Notes: generated from the sequence alone by a model not told the origin. Positions 25,171 to 34,245 are shown, counted from the stretch's first letter. The stretch is 64,000 nt of DNA from Streptococcus sanguinis SK355 (GCF_000212855.1 NZ_GL890993.1:214999-278998); one strand, 5' to 3'. Made by a program: numbers and translations.

Positions 25171-26967
25171 ATGGAACAAAAACATCGTTCTGAATTTCCG
25201 GAAAATGAACTCTGGGACCTAACGGCCCTTTACCAAGACCAAGAGGACTTCCTGCGGGCCATCGAAAAGGCCAGAGAGGACATCCAGAAATTCGTCCGTG
25301 ATTACCAAGGCAAGCTCAGCACTTTCGAAGATTTTGAACGGGCTTTTGCTGAGTTAGAGCAGATTTATATCCAAATCAGCCACATCGGTAACTACGGTTT
25401 TATGCCACAGACCACTGACTTTGGTGATGAGATCTTTGCGCAGATTGCCCAAGCAGCTATGGAGTTTGAGACGGAAGCCAATGTCGCACTCAGCTTCTTT
25501 GACGACGCCCTAGTCGGTGCAGATGAAGCTGTCTTAGAAAAACTAGGTCAAGAGCCCCATCTGACTTCAGCCATTCGCCAGGCTAAAATCAAAAAAGCCC
25601 ACTATCTGGGAGCGGATGTCGAAAAAGCCTTGACCAATCTGGGCGAGGTCTTTTACAGTCCACAAGATATTTACACCAAGATGCGGGCCGGCGACTTTGC
25701 TATGGCTGACTTTGAAGTAGACGGCAAAGTTTACAAAAACAGCTTTGTCACCTATGAGAATTTCTACCAAAACCATGAGAATGCAGAAATCCGCGAAAAA
25801 GCTTTCCGCTCTTTCTCTGAAGGGCTTCGTCAGCATCAAAATACTGCTGCAGCTGCCTATCTGGCTCAGGTCAAGTCTGAAAAATTACTGGCTGACATGA
25901 AAGGCTATGACTCTGTCTTTGACTACTTACTAGCAGAACAAGAAGTCGATCGCTCTATGTTTGACCGGCAGATTGACTTAATTATGAGCGAATTTGCCCC
26001 AGTAGCTCAGAAATATCTCAAGCATGTTGCCAAGGTAAACGGACTTGAAAAAATGACCTTTGCCGACTGGAAGCTGGACTTGGACAGCGAGCTCAATCCT
26101 GAAGTCGGCATTGATGATGCCTATGACCTGGTCATGAAGTCAGTCGAGCCACTCGGACAAGAGTATTGTCAAGAAGTTGCCCGCTATAAGGAAGAACGCT
26201 GGGTCGACTTTGCCGCCAATGCCGGAAAGGACTCTGGAGGCTATGCCGCTGATCCTTATCGGGTCCACCCTTACGTCCTCATGAGCTGGACCGGTCGCAT
26301 GAGCGATGTCTACACTCTGATTCACGAGATCGGTCACTCCGGTCAGTTTATCTTCTCAGACAATCACCAAAGCTATTTCAACGCCCACATGTCCACCTAC
26401 TATGTGGAAGCACCGTCGACCTTTAACGAGCTCTTGCTCAGCGACTATCTGGAACGCCAGTTCGACAATCCACGCCAGAAACGCTTTGCCCTGGCTCACC
26501 GTCTGACGGATACTTACTTCCACAACTTCATCACTCACTTGCTGGAAGCTGCCTTCCAACGCAAGGTCTATACTTTGATTGAAGAAGGCGGAACCTTCGG
26601 TGCAAGCAAACTCAACGCTATTATGAAAGAAGTCTTGACAGAATTCTGGGGCGATGCCGTTGAGATTGAGGACGACGCTGCCCTGACTTGGATGCGCCAA
26701 GCTCACTACTACATGGGGCTTTACAGCTACACTTACTCCGCAGGCTTGGTCATTTCTACCGCCGGCTACCTACATTTGAAAAATGACGAAAATGGTGCCC
26801 AGGACTGGCTAGAACTACTCAAATCCGGCGGCAGCAAGACTCCGCTTGAATCAGCCCTCATCATCGGTGCCGACATTTCCACCGACAAACCACTGCGCGA
26901 CACCATTCAGTTCTTGTCAGACACAGTTGATCAGATTATTGCTTACAGCGAGGAGTTGGGGGAGTAA
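25171..26967 (+). CDS. pepF: Oligoendopeptidase F (M3 family)
   Basis: 598 residues, the usual length for PepF/PepB. The zinc-binding HEIGH is at 385-389, with the downstream Glu ligand in YYVEAPSTFNELLL. The M3B fold is supported throughout (GYDSVFDYLL, WGDAVEIEDDAALTW). Cytosolic cleavage of oligopeptides of roughly 7-17 residues is known for the family. AAAGGAG precedes the ATG and a TATACT box lies upstream. Base composition returns to the housekeeping level here. Confidence 0.95.
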   Translation: MEQKHRSEFPENELWDLTALYQDQEDFLRAIEKAREDIQKFVRDYQGKLSTFEDFERAFAELEQIYIQISHIGNYGFMPQTTDFGDEIFAQIAQAAMEFETEANVALSFFDDALVGADEAVLEKLGQEPHLTSAIRQAKIKKAHYLGADVEKALTNLGEVFYSPQDIYTKMRAGDFAMADFEVDGKVYKNSFVTYENFYQNHENAEIREKAFRSFSEGLRQHQNTAAAAYLAQVKSEKLLADMKGYDSVFDYLLAEQEVDRSMFDRQIDLIMSEFAPVAQKYLKHVAKVNGLEKMTFADWKLDLDSELNPEVGIDDAYDLVMKSVEPLGQEYCQEVARYKEERWVDFAANAGKDSGGYAADPYRVHPYVLMSWTGRMSDVYTLIHEIGHSGQFIFSDNHQSYFNAHMSTYYVEAPSTFNELLLSDYLERQFDNPRQKRFALAHRLTDTYFHNFITHLLEAAFQRKVYTLIEEGGTFGASKLNAIMKEVLTEFWGDAVEIEDDAALTWMRQAHYYMGLYSYTYSAGLVISTAGYLHLKNDENGAQDWLELLKSGGSKTPLESALIIGADISTDKPLRDTIQFLSDTVDQIIAYSEELGE

Positions 26968-26976
26968 AGAAGAAAC

Positions 26977-27012
26977 AAAATCAGCTTGAAGATTTACTTC
27001 AAGCTGATTTTT
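26977..27012. terminator. Bidirectional terminator after pepF
   Basis: A perfect 14-bp stem (26977-26990 with 26998-27011) and T-run, between pepF and the convergent membrane protein gene. Confidence 0.85.
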
Positions 27013-27016
27013 AAGT

Positions 27017-27376
27017 TTAATAAAAATCAAGCGATCCAAAAAAGCGGAGATAAAGTAAAATATAGGCACTAAAACAAGCGATAAATATAAGCCATCTTGT
27101 CCAGTACTGTAACTTAGTATAATTCTTCATTCGCAGCAACCCGATGAAAAACCAAATCAGACTCCAAAAAACCAGACCTAGTATCTGAGGAGCACAATAG
27201 GAAATTAAAAGCAAAACAGGGATCAACAAGGCTAATACTAGTATGATTCTTTTTTGCGTTATCTGCTCTCTAGGAATCATCCACCCCACAAAGAAACAAA
27301 AAACAGCTGGAGCAACAAATGGTGTAAAAATCATAAAAACAAATAAAAGATGTTTTAGCAACTCAATAATAATCAT
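27017..27376 (-). CDS. Hypothetical small membrane protein
   Basis: 119 residues with four predicted membrane helices (about 7-32, 43-62, 64-82, 91-112) and short basic loops. No family recognised and no catalytic motif. Convergent with pepF. A weak ribosome-binding site upstream makes the exact start uncertain. Confidence 0.55.
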   Translation of the reverse strand: MIIIELLKHLLFVFMIFTPFVAPAVFCFFVGWMIPREQITQKRIILVLALLIPVLLLISYCAPQILGLVFWSLIWFFIGLLRMKNYTKLQYWTRWLIFIACFSAYILLYLRFFGSLDFY

Positions 27377-27511
27377 TACCTCATTCCCATCATTTTTAAA
27401 TAACCCGGCTCCCTAACGAGACCCATTGAAAAAAAGACTTCTACTTATTATACCTTAAAATGTGAATTTTCGAACAAATTTTTTAAATTGACTTCTTATT
27501 GTTACAATCGC

Positions 27512-27545
27512 AATAAAAAAGACCACTCTATAACCAGAGCAGCCT
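27512..27545 (-). terminator. Terminator after trxA
   Basis: On the minus strand GGCTGCTCT pairs with AGAGTGGTC through three G-U pairs and ends in a six-T run. Confidence 0.55.
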
Positions 27546-27582
27546 CAATTTTAAATAGGTCTAATTTAATCTTCCACTCACC

Positions 27583-27897
27583 TTATCCCAATTCTGCCAC
27601 AATCGCTTTAATCTGCTGGGCAGTATGAACGCCCGCTAGCTGCTTGACGACTTGTCCGTCTTTTTTAAAGAGCAGGGTCGGGATAGACATGATGCCAAAG
27701 GCGCGTGCTGTAGCTGGATTTTCATCCACATCCATCTTGACAATCTTGAGCTCATCTTCTGACAACTCTTCAGACAGTTTGTCCAAGATTGGTCCTTGCA
27801 TCCGACAAGGTCCGCACCAAGTCGCCCAAAAATCAATCAGCACCAAGCCGCCTTTTGTTTCTTGCTCAAATGTTGCATCTGTGATTGCTTTTACCAT
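27583..27897 (-). CDS. trxA: Thioredoxin
   Basis: 104 residues with the redox motif WATWCGPCR near 28-36, the buried Asp in LVLIDFWA-type strand, and the cis-proline in MSIPTLLFK. General cytosolic dithiol reductant. Follows the DUF4649 gene by 18 nt on the same strand. GGAGAAAA precedes the ATG. Confidence 0.95.
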   Translation of the reverse strand: MVKAITDATFEQETKGGLVLIDFWATWCGPCRMQGPILDKLSEELSEDELKIVKMDVDENPATARAFGIMSIPTLLFKKDGQVVKQLAGVHTAQQIKAIVAELG

Positions 27898-27915
27898 TAT
27901 TTTTCTCCTTTATTC

Positions 27916-28137
27916 TTAGTCAAACTTTGTCAAATCCTGCTTCATCAGGAAAAAGAAGACATCTCCGTAAGTACCCTGGTAGTTCAAATCATGGCCTTTA
28001 TAAGTCAATTTTTTAACTGGGTAATAATCCGCCACTCCAATCAGGCAGGCTTGCTGGGACTGCTCAAACTCCTGATAAGACTCAAAGCTCATCTTCCGCT
28101 CCTGCTTGACAGCATCCAAATATGTAATTTCAATCAT
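27916..28137 (-). CDS. DUF4649 family small protein
   Basis: 73 residues: MIEITYLDAVKQERKMSFESY, then VADYYPVKKLTYKGHDLNYQG and FFFLMKQDL. The pattern matches the short streptococcal/lactococcal DUF4649 family, of unknown function. It is upstream of and probably co-transcribed with trxA. AAGGAG precedes the ATG. Confidence 0.75.
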   Translation of the reverse strand: MIEITYLDAVKQERKMSFESYQEFEQSQQACLIGVADYYPVKKLTYKGHDLNYQGTYGDVFFFLMKQDLTKFD

Positions 28138-28274
28138 AATTTCTCCTTTTTCAAATTACTCTTGTAATTTTTATTTTATGATTATATTGTAATAGCTTAT
28201 GTTACATCTGTCAAATAAAACGACTTGGAGAAATCACTTCGCTTTTCAAGCAACTCACCGATTTCCTGACAAAC

Positions 28275-28300
28275 AAAAAAGCCTTCCATCGGAAGACTTT
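28275..28300 (-). terminator. Terminator after yjdF
   Basis: AAAGTCTTCC pairs with GGAAGGC (one G-U) across a 3-nt loop and runs into six T on the minus strand, 26 nt past the yjdF stop. Confidence 0.75.
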
Positions 28301-28325
28301 CCCATATAAATAAGAAAAGCCAGGC

Positions 28326-28739
28326 TCAATGCCCCTTGTGCTTTTTCAACCGTTTTTGCTGTTTGAGTTCAAATTTCCTTTGCTTAGCCAGTTCTTTCTG
28401 CTGCTTGCGCTTGACTCGCGCGATTTGCTTTTGCTCTTCAAATTGCAGCTTCAGGGCTTCCTGAGACTTTGAAGACCGTGAAGCCAGCTGCTCTTTTTTA
28501 GCCTGTCTCTGCAGGCGTTTAGGACTGACCGACTTAGTCTTTTCCTTCACTCTGATGCTAGGACTAAACTGCAACCGATGATAATAACGGTTTAGAAAAT
28601 CCAACAATTCCTGCGTACTAGGCTCTGCACCAAAGGTGACTCGGCAAACTCTATAAGATTGAGCATGTTCCTGCTCGAAAAGACCGTGCCAAAATCCCTC
28701 TTCAAAATAAACTGTCAGCGTCATTGAAATCTTATCCAT
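28326..28739 (-). CDS. yjdF: YjdF-family (DUF2992) protein
   Basis: 137 residues. The N-terminal half (SMTLTVYFEEGFWHGLFE, then CRVTFGAEPSTQELLDFL) is the YjdF signature. The C-terminal 60 residues are a highly basic Lys/Gln/Arg helix, probably nucleic-acid binding (inference). Function unknown; in other Firmicutes yjdF is controlled by an RNA switch that binds azaaromatics. The start at 28739 follows AAAGGAGGGG; a longer in-frame start is rejected. Confidence 0.85.
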   Translation of the reverse strand: MDKISMTLTVYFEEGFWHGLFEQEHAQSYRVCRVTFGAEPSTQELLDFLNRYYHRLQFSPSIRVKEKTKSVSPKRLQRQAKKEQLASRSSKSQEALKLQFEEQKQIARVKRKQQKELAKQRKFELKQQKRLKKHKGH

Positions 28740-28870
28740 GACAGCCCCTCCTTTAAAAATTCCTAAGAATGGACAACCAAGGAGGAAGGTTACTGACAAA
28801 AAATGGATTTTTTGCGTCTGGACTACCAACCAGAACTGTGTTTTTATCTTAGTAGCTACAGTTTAGCAAG
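28740..28870 (-). promoter_or_regulatory. yjdF 5' leader, possible RNA switch sequestering the ribosome-binding site
   Basis: The leader contains CCTCCTT (28785-28779), able to pair with AAGGAGG of the ribosome-binding site (28753-28747). Further 5' it has a conserved-looking stretch with CTGTAGCTACTAAGATAA. Such an anti-Shine-Dalgarno arm before yjdF fits a translational yjdF riboswitch. Membership of the class is inferred from gene context. Confidence 0.45.
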
Positions 28871-28970
28871 ATTTTCTAAAAAACTCAAGGTTATCGGGAT
28901 CTCGCTTAGATGACTGAATTAGATTTTCTTGTATGAAATCCAGAAAAATTAAAAAAAGAAAGCTCTCGTA

Positions 28971-29335
28971 TTGTAAAACGCCTTCGTTTTCGCAATAATA
29001 CTGCAAATAATAAAAGGAGAGAGCTTTGAAATACATTTAGGCATTTTTAGCAGTCCTGAGTTTAGCTACTCTAGCTACTTTCTTCTGGCATTCCCAAAAC
29101 AGATCTAATCCTACTCTTCCTAGACCAGAAAACACTCAGATAACTTCTAGCGAGAAATCCGTCAATCAGCTGACTCCGACAGAAGACGTTGTATCCGAGG
29201 AATCCAGTGTTTCATACGACGGCAAAGTGTTCTACGGTGTGATTACCGCTCCTCGTGACTACAAAAACAAAACATTGCCAACCATTGTCATCGAAGATGG
29301 TTTCAACAATACCCTTGAGCAATATGAAAAGTGCA
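28971..29335 (+). pseudogene. Decayed 5' copy of the alpha/beta-hydrolase gene
   Basis: The sequence closely tracks the promoter and first 310 bp of the intact gene at 32882-33808. Compared with it, the -10 TATAAT has become AATAAT (28994-28999), the ATG has become TTG (29026-29028), and the fourth sense codon TGG has become TAG (29038-29040). The reading frame is otherwise kept up to ...NNTLEQYEK. Homology ends abruptly where an IS3-family relic begins, so the 3' two-thirds are lost. Not expected to be expressed. Confidence 0.9.
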
Positions 29336-29540
29336 GCCGTCCATGTCACGCAAGAGCAACAGTCCAGACAACATCATGATGGAGTCTTTCTTTGACATTT
29401 TGAACTCCGAAATATTTTATGTTTTTGAAAAGGGGTTTCAGTATCTTAAAGAACTTAAGAAGGCGATTGTCAACTACATTAATTACTACAACAAACGAAT
29501 TAAAGTCAAAATCAAAGGACTTAGCCTATACTTACAGTAG
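29336..29540 (+). mobile_element. IS3-family transposase relic (OrfB C-terminal part)
   Basis: The frame reads SMSRKSNSPDNIMMESFF, then FQYLKELKKAIVNYINYYNKRIKVKIKGLS. This is the end of an IS3-type DDE transposase, with the Glu of the catalytic triad in MMESFF. The N-terminal region, OrfA and both inverted repeats are absent. It is inactive and marks the breakpoint of the hydrolase pseudogene. Confidence 0.88.
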
Positions 29541-29608
29541 CAAATCCTTTGATGAATGATTTTACAATTTTTTTAAATCTGGAGTTCTTCTGACTACAAA
29601 GGTCTCTA

Positions 29609-30577
29609 TTACTTTTTGTCTCTATATTGTGAGATGGTCTGTCCGGTCCACTTTTTAAAGGCCCGTGAGAAGGAAGAGACTTCCGAATACCCTAGTAAAT
29701 AGCTGACTTCTTCCGTTGTGATTTCTGGGTTTTTAAAATAGCTGAATGCTAGAATCTTTTGGACATTTTGCAATTCTTGATTAAATTTGGTTCCTTCTGC
29801 AGTTAGGTTTCGTTGCAAGGTACGACTGCTAATCCCTAATGATGCTGCTATATCTTCAATGGTAAAGAAACCACTTGGAATAGCCTGGTAGAGTTTTTTC
29901 TGGACAATACCTGTGAAACTTTCACTGGTCATTACTTCTGCTAAACGTTCCTTGAGCTGAGGCTCTAAGTAGTCTAGCATGACATTATTGGCAGTGAGGA
30001 AAGGCTTCTCTAAGTCAGCTTTTTTAAAGACCAGTTCATTCCCTTCCATTACTTCCACTTGGCATCCAAAAATACGAACACTATCTTCCTCATAAGAATA
30101 AGGAGTCCCGACATGCACTGGAACAATTTCTTGACCTGTTCCCATCCGAATCAAATCAAGCAACAACAACTGTTCATTGAGGACAGCAAAGCGAGGCAGG
30201 TCTAAACCTGGATAATCATAACGGTAACTAACACGGACAAGGTCATCAAAGACTTCCATATTCACAACAATCGGACCTGTAATCTTCTTGTATTTGGCAA
30301 AATGCTCTATCGCAGCTAAACCATTTTTAGAGGATAAGGCCGCGAAAAATGGAGGCATAAACATTTGAATATCCTTGATGCGGCTCATGGCTATGATTTG
30401 CTCATCATTGGCTGCCTGATCAAAAGCTGTTAAGAGATGATAATAGTCCAGAGTTGAGAGGTTCATCTCCTCTTTCCAGGTGCTATCTGGTAGATTGGCC
30501 AATTGTAGGATCATTTTCAGATCCAGCCCCATAAGGCTTAAATTTTCAATATACTGTTGACTGAGACTAAGACGCAT
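29609..30577 (-). CDS. AraC-family transcriptional regulator
   Basis: 322 residues. The N-terminal 200 resemble the arabinose-binding-like domain of OruR/ArgR-type AraC regulators. The C-terminal 95 hold the two helix-turn-helices (FTIEDIAASLGISSRTLQRNL, and VSYLLGYSEVSSFSRAFKKWTG). Ligand unknown. It is 17 nt downstream of the SDR gene on the same strand, so it probably controls that gene. Confidence 0.85.
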   Translation of the reverse strand: MRLSLSQQYIENLSLMGLDLKMILQLANLPDSTWKEEMNLSTLDYYHLLTAFDQAANDEQIIAMSRIKDIQMFMPPFFAALSSKNGLAAIEHFAKYKKITGPIVVNMEVFDDLVRVSYRYDYPGLDLPRFAVLNEQLLLLDLIRMGTGQEIVPVHVGTPYSYEEDSVRIFGCQVEVMEGNELVFKKADLEKPFLTANNVMLDYLEPQLKERLAEVMTSESFTGIVQKKLYQAIPSGFFTIEDIAASLGISSRTLQRNLTAEGTKFNQELQNVQKILAFSYFKNPEITTEEVSYLLGYSEVSSFSRAFKKWTGQTISQYRDKK

Positions 30578-30594
30578 AAGCTTTCTCCATTCTA

Positions 30595-31413
30595 TTAACG
30601 GAAAGTCATCAACATCATGCGATCAAAGAATTTATCGCCAAAGATGCGACGAATTCCTACCAAGAGCTTGGCTCCACGGCCAACAAGATAGCGAGTTTTA
30701 GGGTTACGTGCATTGATGATTTTGAGAACTGTACGTGAGATGACTTCTGGCTTAGACCCTGGTGTTGGGTTGTTCTCCATAGCTTTGATATAAGCGTTCA
30801 CCAAACGACTATATGCTCCATTTTTAGATTCATGAGAGAAGTTTTGACCAACTGCTGCGTTAAAACCAGTATTGATCGCTCCAGGTTCTAAAACAACCAC
30901 CTTGATGCCAAACTCCTTGACTTCCATACGGAGACAGTCACTAAAACCTTCAATGGCGTGTTTTGAAGCATGGTACCAAGCACCAAGTGGTGTGTAGATT
31001 TTACCACCCATTGATGACGTATTAATGATAAGACCATCCTTTTGCTTACGCATATATGGCAATACTTTTTTAGTCAAGCGGGCTACACCGTAGACATTGA
31101 CTTCGAACTGTTGTTGCGCTTTTTCCATTGAAAGGTCTTCGACAGGACCATAGAGTCCGTAGCCAGCATTGTTCCAAAGAACATCGATACGACCTTGTTC
31201 TTCAATCACTTTTGCAACAACTTTTTCAATATCCTCTTCGTTTGTTACGTCCATTTTCATGATATGGCCACCAAGTGCTTCAAGGTCTTTCATTTTATCG
31301 ACACTACGAGCAACAGCGTAAACGGTGTGACCAGCTTTGATAAGGTCTTGGGCTGAAAGTTTCCCCATACCTGATGAAGCGCCTGTGACTAAGATAACTT
31401 TTTTGTTTGACAT
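30595..31413 (-). CDS. Short-chain dehydrogenase/reductase
   Basis: 272 residues with the classical SDR pattern: TGASSGMG (11-18) for NAD(P) binding, NNAGYG (about 86-91), catalytic Ser in INTSSMGG and YHASK (about 149-153). A basic residue after the glycine motif (ARS) suggests NADPH. Substrate unknown. First of a two-gene operon with the AraC regulator. Confidence 0.88.
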   Translation of the reverse strand: MSNKKVILVTGASSGMGKLSAQDLIKAGHTVYAVARSVDKMKDLEALGGHIMKMDVTNEEDIEKVVAKVIEEQGRIDVLWNNAGYGLYGPVEDLSMEKAQQQFEVNVYGVARLTKKVLPYMRKQKDGLIINTSSMGGKIYTPLGAWYHASKHAIEGFSDCLRMEVKEFGIKVVVLEPGAINTGFNAAVGQNFSHESKNGAYSRLVNAYIKAMENNPTPGSKPEVISRTVLKIINARNPKTRYLVGRGAKLLVGIRRIFGDKFFDRMMLMTFR

Positions 31414-31600
31414 GATGATTTCCTCTTTATTTCATTTAATTTATGAGACTATTATACAAGACAGAAGCCGACAAGTACATGACAAAAGAAGACAAGACAT
31501 TGACAATTTCCGCCACATAAAGGCATTAAAGAATATCCTTCTCTTTCATTGCTATTTTCTGTTATAATAAATTGTACATCTTAACTAGAAGGAACCTACT

Positions 31601-32746
31601 ATGACAAACCTTATCAAACACAAACGGGTAGAATTTTCAGAGCTATTTTATGACCTGGTTCTTGTTTTTGCCATTTCAAAAACAACTGCCCTCATCCACC
31701 ATCTTCATAATGGTATTTTGACTTGGAATTCTCTCTTTGATTTTTTCATGTCTCTCTTGGTGCTTGTCAATTCCTGGATGATCCAGACCGTTTATACCAA
31801 TCGCTATGGGAAGAACTCTTTATTTAACATGGTGATCATGTTTATCAATATGGGTCTCTTGTTCTTTATATCTAATATGATTGGCCATGATTGGCAAGTA
31901 TATTTCCACTCTTTTTGTTGGGCCGTTGGTACCTTAACCCTCACCCTTTTCTTCCAATATCTAGTTGAATATTATCGAAAATCAACAGATGCTAGCAATC
32001 GAAAAAGTATCAAGGGTTTTCTCCGGATGACAGGGCTTCGCACATTTGGTGTCTACCTAGCAGCCCTGCTTCCCATTAATTTTGGTATCTATGCCTTCGT
32101 TCTTAGTATCCTACTTACCTTTATTATGCCCATTATCATGACTCGTAGGACCAAGCACTTCCAAATTAATCTACCCCATTTAATCGAACGCATCTCACTT
32201 CTAGTCATTATTACTTTTGGGGAGATGATTATGGGGCTAGCTGACTTCTTTACCGTCGAGAATTTCTCGATTTATTCCCTTCTTTATTTTATCATCATGC
32301 TTTCTCTATTCATGTTTTATTTTGGTCAATTCGACCATGCTATTGATGAAGCATCTAATCAAAAGGGAATTTTTCTGATTTACAGTCACTATCCTATTTT
32401 CATTGGACTGATTATGATCACTGTTTCGATGAGTTTTCTTCTAAGTCCTGAAGCCAATCATCTCTTTGTGACCAGCTTCTTTTATATCGGACTTGGCCTC
32501 TTCCAAGCAGCTGTACTAGCAAATGGCCCCTATAACAAACACTATCTTCGCTTTTCGAAACGTTTCTACTTCATCCAGGCTGCACTCTATCTGACCGCCT
32601 TAATTCTCTCTTTAATCTTTGCTTCTAATCCTATGAAAGTAGTGAGTATTGCAACCATTTTGACCCTAGCTATAGAAATTCATTTTGCTTATTTTTATAT
32701 TAAACAGACTAAAAAGTTTTCAACAGTTGACTGGGATTTATTCTAA
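31601..32746 (+). CDS. ltrA: Low temperature requirement protein A (LtrA) family
   Basis: 381 residues, about ten membrane helices, beginning KRVEFSELFYDLVLVFAISKTT, the LtrA signature. A second conserved block is HLIERISLLVIITFGEMIMG. The name comes from a Listeria mutant; biochemical function is not established. It is divergent from the SDR-AraC pair, sharing the 190-bp interval. AAGGAA precedes the ATG. Confidence 0.88.
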   Translation: MTNLIKHKRVEFSELFYDLVLVFAISKTTALIHHLHNGILTWNSLFDFFMSLLVLVNSWMIQTVYTNRYGKNSLFNMVIMFINMGLLFFISNMIGHDWQVYFHSFCWAVGTLTLTLFFQYLVEYYRKSTDASNRKSIKGFLRMTGLRTFGVYLAALLPINFGIYAFVLSILLTFIMPIIMTRRTKHFQINLPHLIERISLLVIITFGEMIMGLADFFTVENFSIYSLLYFIIMLSLFMFYFGQFDHAIDEASNQKGIFLIYSHYPIFIGLIMITVSMSFLLSPEANHLFVTSFFYIGLGLFQAAVLANGPYNKHYLRFSKRFYFIQAALYLTALILSLIFASNPMKVVSIATILTLAIEIHFAYFYIKQTKKFSTVDWDLF

Positions 32747-32753
32747 GCGACAA

Positions 32754-32787
32754 AAAGACTCCTTTCCCGAAAGAGAAAGGAGTCTTT
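32754..32787 (+). terminator. Terminator after ltrA
   Basis: A perfect 13-bp stem (32754-32766 with 32775-32787, 8-nt loop) followed by a T-rich run. Confidence 0.9.
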
Positions 32788-32826
32788 CTTTTATAAGATT
32801 GAGACCTTTATTGCCAATCTTTCTCC

Positions 32827-32855
32827 TTGTAAAACAGTTTCGTTTCCGCTATAAT
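32827..32855 (+). promoter_or_regulatory. Promoter of the alpha/beta-hydrolase gene
   Basis: TTGTAA (32827-32832) and TATAAT (32850-32855), 17-nt spacer. The same promoter, with a mutated -10, precedes the pseudogene at 28971. Confidence 0.8.
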
Positions 32856-32881
32856 ACTACAAATACTGAAAGGAGAGAACG

Positions 32882-33808
32882 ATGAAATATATTTGGGCTT
32901 TTCTAGCCATCCTGAGTTTGTCTGCTCTAGCTATTTTCTTCTGGTATTCCCAAAACAGAGCCAATTCTACCCCTCCTAAGCCAGAAACCACACAGACAGC
33001 TTCTAGCGAGAAGAGCGATAAGCAGCCGACTCCGACAGAAGACATCGTATCCGAAGAGTACAGAATTTCATACGATGACAAACAGCTTTATGGAAAGATT
33101 ACTGCTCCTCGTGACTACAAGAGTAAAAAATTGCCGACTATTGTTATCGCGCATGGATTGAACAACACCCTTGAGCAATATGAAATGTACAGCCAGCTGC
33201 TGGCAAAGCAAGGTTATCTGGTTTACAGCTTTGATTTCTACGGTGGCAGCCGCCAATCGAAAAGCGGTGGACAAGATATGCTGAATATGTCGGTCAAGAC
33301 CGAACTCACAGACTTGACTCAAGTCATGGAAAAGCTTAGTTCTGAGGCCTTTGTAGATAAGAGCAAAATGAGTTTATTCGGTGCTAGCCAAGGTGGGGTT
33401 GTGGCCAGTCTCTATGCTGCTGCTTATCCGGACCGCGTGCACAAACTCATGCTTATCTTTCCAGCTTTCGTTCTTTTTGACGATGCCCAGGAGACCTACC
33501 GCGAGCTGGGAAGTCCCGACTTCGATCAACTTCCAGACAGCCTGACACACCACAATACTACTCTGGGCAAGATTTATCTGATCGATGCCTTAAACATTGA
33601 CATCCAAGCAGAGCAGGCCAAAATCACGGCTCCAACCCTCATTATCCACGGCACTGATGATGCAGTCGTGCCCTACCAGTATGCGGTCGAAGCCAGCCAG
33701 ATTATTCCAAATGCAAAGCTGGTCACTGTAGAAGGTGGGGAACATCGCATTGACGAAAGATTTGCTATCACTGCCGCTCCTGCCATCCAAAAATTCTTGA
33801 AAGAGTAA
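32882..33808 (+). CDS. Membrane-anchored alpha/beta hydrolase
   Basis: 308 residues. An N-terminal hydrophobic segment (4-22) is followed by a Thr/Ser/Lys/Pro-rich linker to about residue 55, so the enzyme domain is likely outside the membrane. The hydrolase fold shows HGLNN (oxyanion region, about 91), nucleophile Ser in GASQGG (about 160-165), Asp in HGTDD (about 259) and His in GEHR (about 285). Substrate unknown; esterase or acyl-hydrolase are the likely types. A paralogous pseudogene lies 3.9 kb upstream. Confidence 0.85.
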   Translation: MKYIWAFLAILSLSALAIFFWYSQNRANSTPPKPETTQTASSEKSDKQPTPTEDIVSEEYRISYDDKQLYGKITAPRDYKSKKLPTIVIAHGLNNTLEQYEMYSQLLAKQGYLVYSFDFYGGSRQSKSGGQDMLNMSVKTELTDLTQVMEKLSSEAFVDKSKMSLFGASQGGVVASLYAAAYPDRVHKLMLIFPAFVLFDDAQETYRELGSPDFDQLPDSLTHHNTTLGKIYLIDALNIDIQAEQAKITAPTLIIHGTDDAVVPYQYAVEASQIIPNAKLVTVEGGEHRIDERFAITAAPAIQKFLKE

Positions 33809-33821
33809 AGCCTCTGATAGA

Positions 33822-33855
33822 AAAAAGTTCTTCCAAAATCATAGAAGAGCTTTTT
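33822..33855 (+). terminator. Terminator after the hydrolase gene
   Basis: AAAAAGTTCTTC (33822-33833) pairs with GAAGAGCTTTTT (33844-33855), one G-U pair. Confidence 0.85.
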
Positions 33856-33880
33856 ATTTGGAAAAATTAGAAGAATTAGA

Positions 33881-34002
33881 CTAGGAAACGATATTTGAAT
33901 ATCTTGAAATATACTAAGAGGAGCGATGAATAAAAATGCCTCCAAAACCAGAGAGCTAACTTGAGCTCGGACTAAAATTCTCGTAAAAAATTAAAAATCT
34001 CC
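33881..34002 (+). repeat. ~122-bp intergenic repeat, unit 1
   Basis: Runs from CTAGG through CCAGAGAGC, TTGAGCTC and CTAAAAT to the CTCC end. The same landmarks occur in order in unit 2. Confidence 0.6.
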
Positions 34003-34041
34003 CCGAAGGGAGAAGATCTGGTTTGTTTTACCTTACAGTAC

Positions 34042-34168
34042 TAGGTACCGTAACCGAATATAATACTTGAGTATATCGAGGTAAGGTGACGGAACAGAAA
34101 AAGCTCCCTGAAGTCAGAGAGCCGATTTGAGCTCAGGCTAAAATCCTAGCAAAAAAGATGAAACTCCT
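34042..34168 (+). repeat. ~122-bp intergenic repeat, unit 2
   Basis: Degenerate direct repeat of 33881-34002: CTAGG, TCAGAGAGC, TTGAGCTC, CTAAAAT, then CTCC, about 162 bp apart. Its end merges into the element shared with the pnp upstream region. Confidence 0.6.
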
Positions 34169-34245
34169 TGTGTTCATCGAACACGGTGTCGTTTCCTTAT
34201 TTTCATACGGATTTTTGACGCCCTTAGCATCATGATTCTTGCTGG
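34145..34245 (+). repeat. Dispersed intergenic repeat, copy B
   Basis: Aligns with the minus strand of 21380-21500 upstream of pnp. Contains a hairpin GTGTTCATCGAACAC (34170-34184). Confidence 0.55.
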
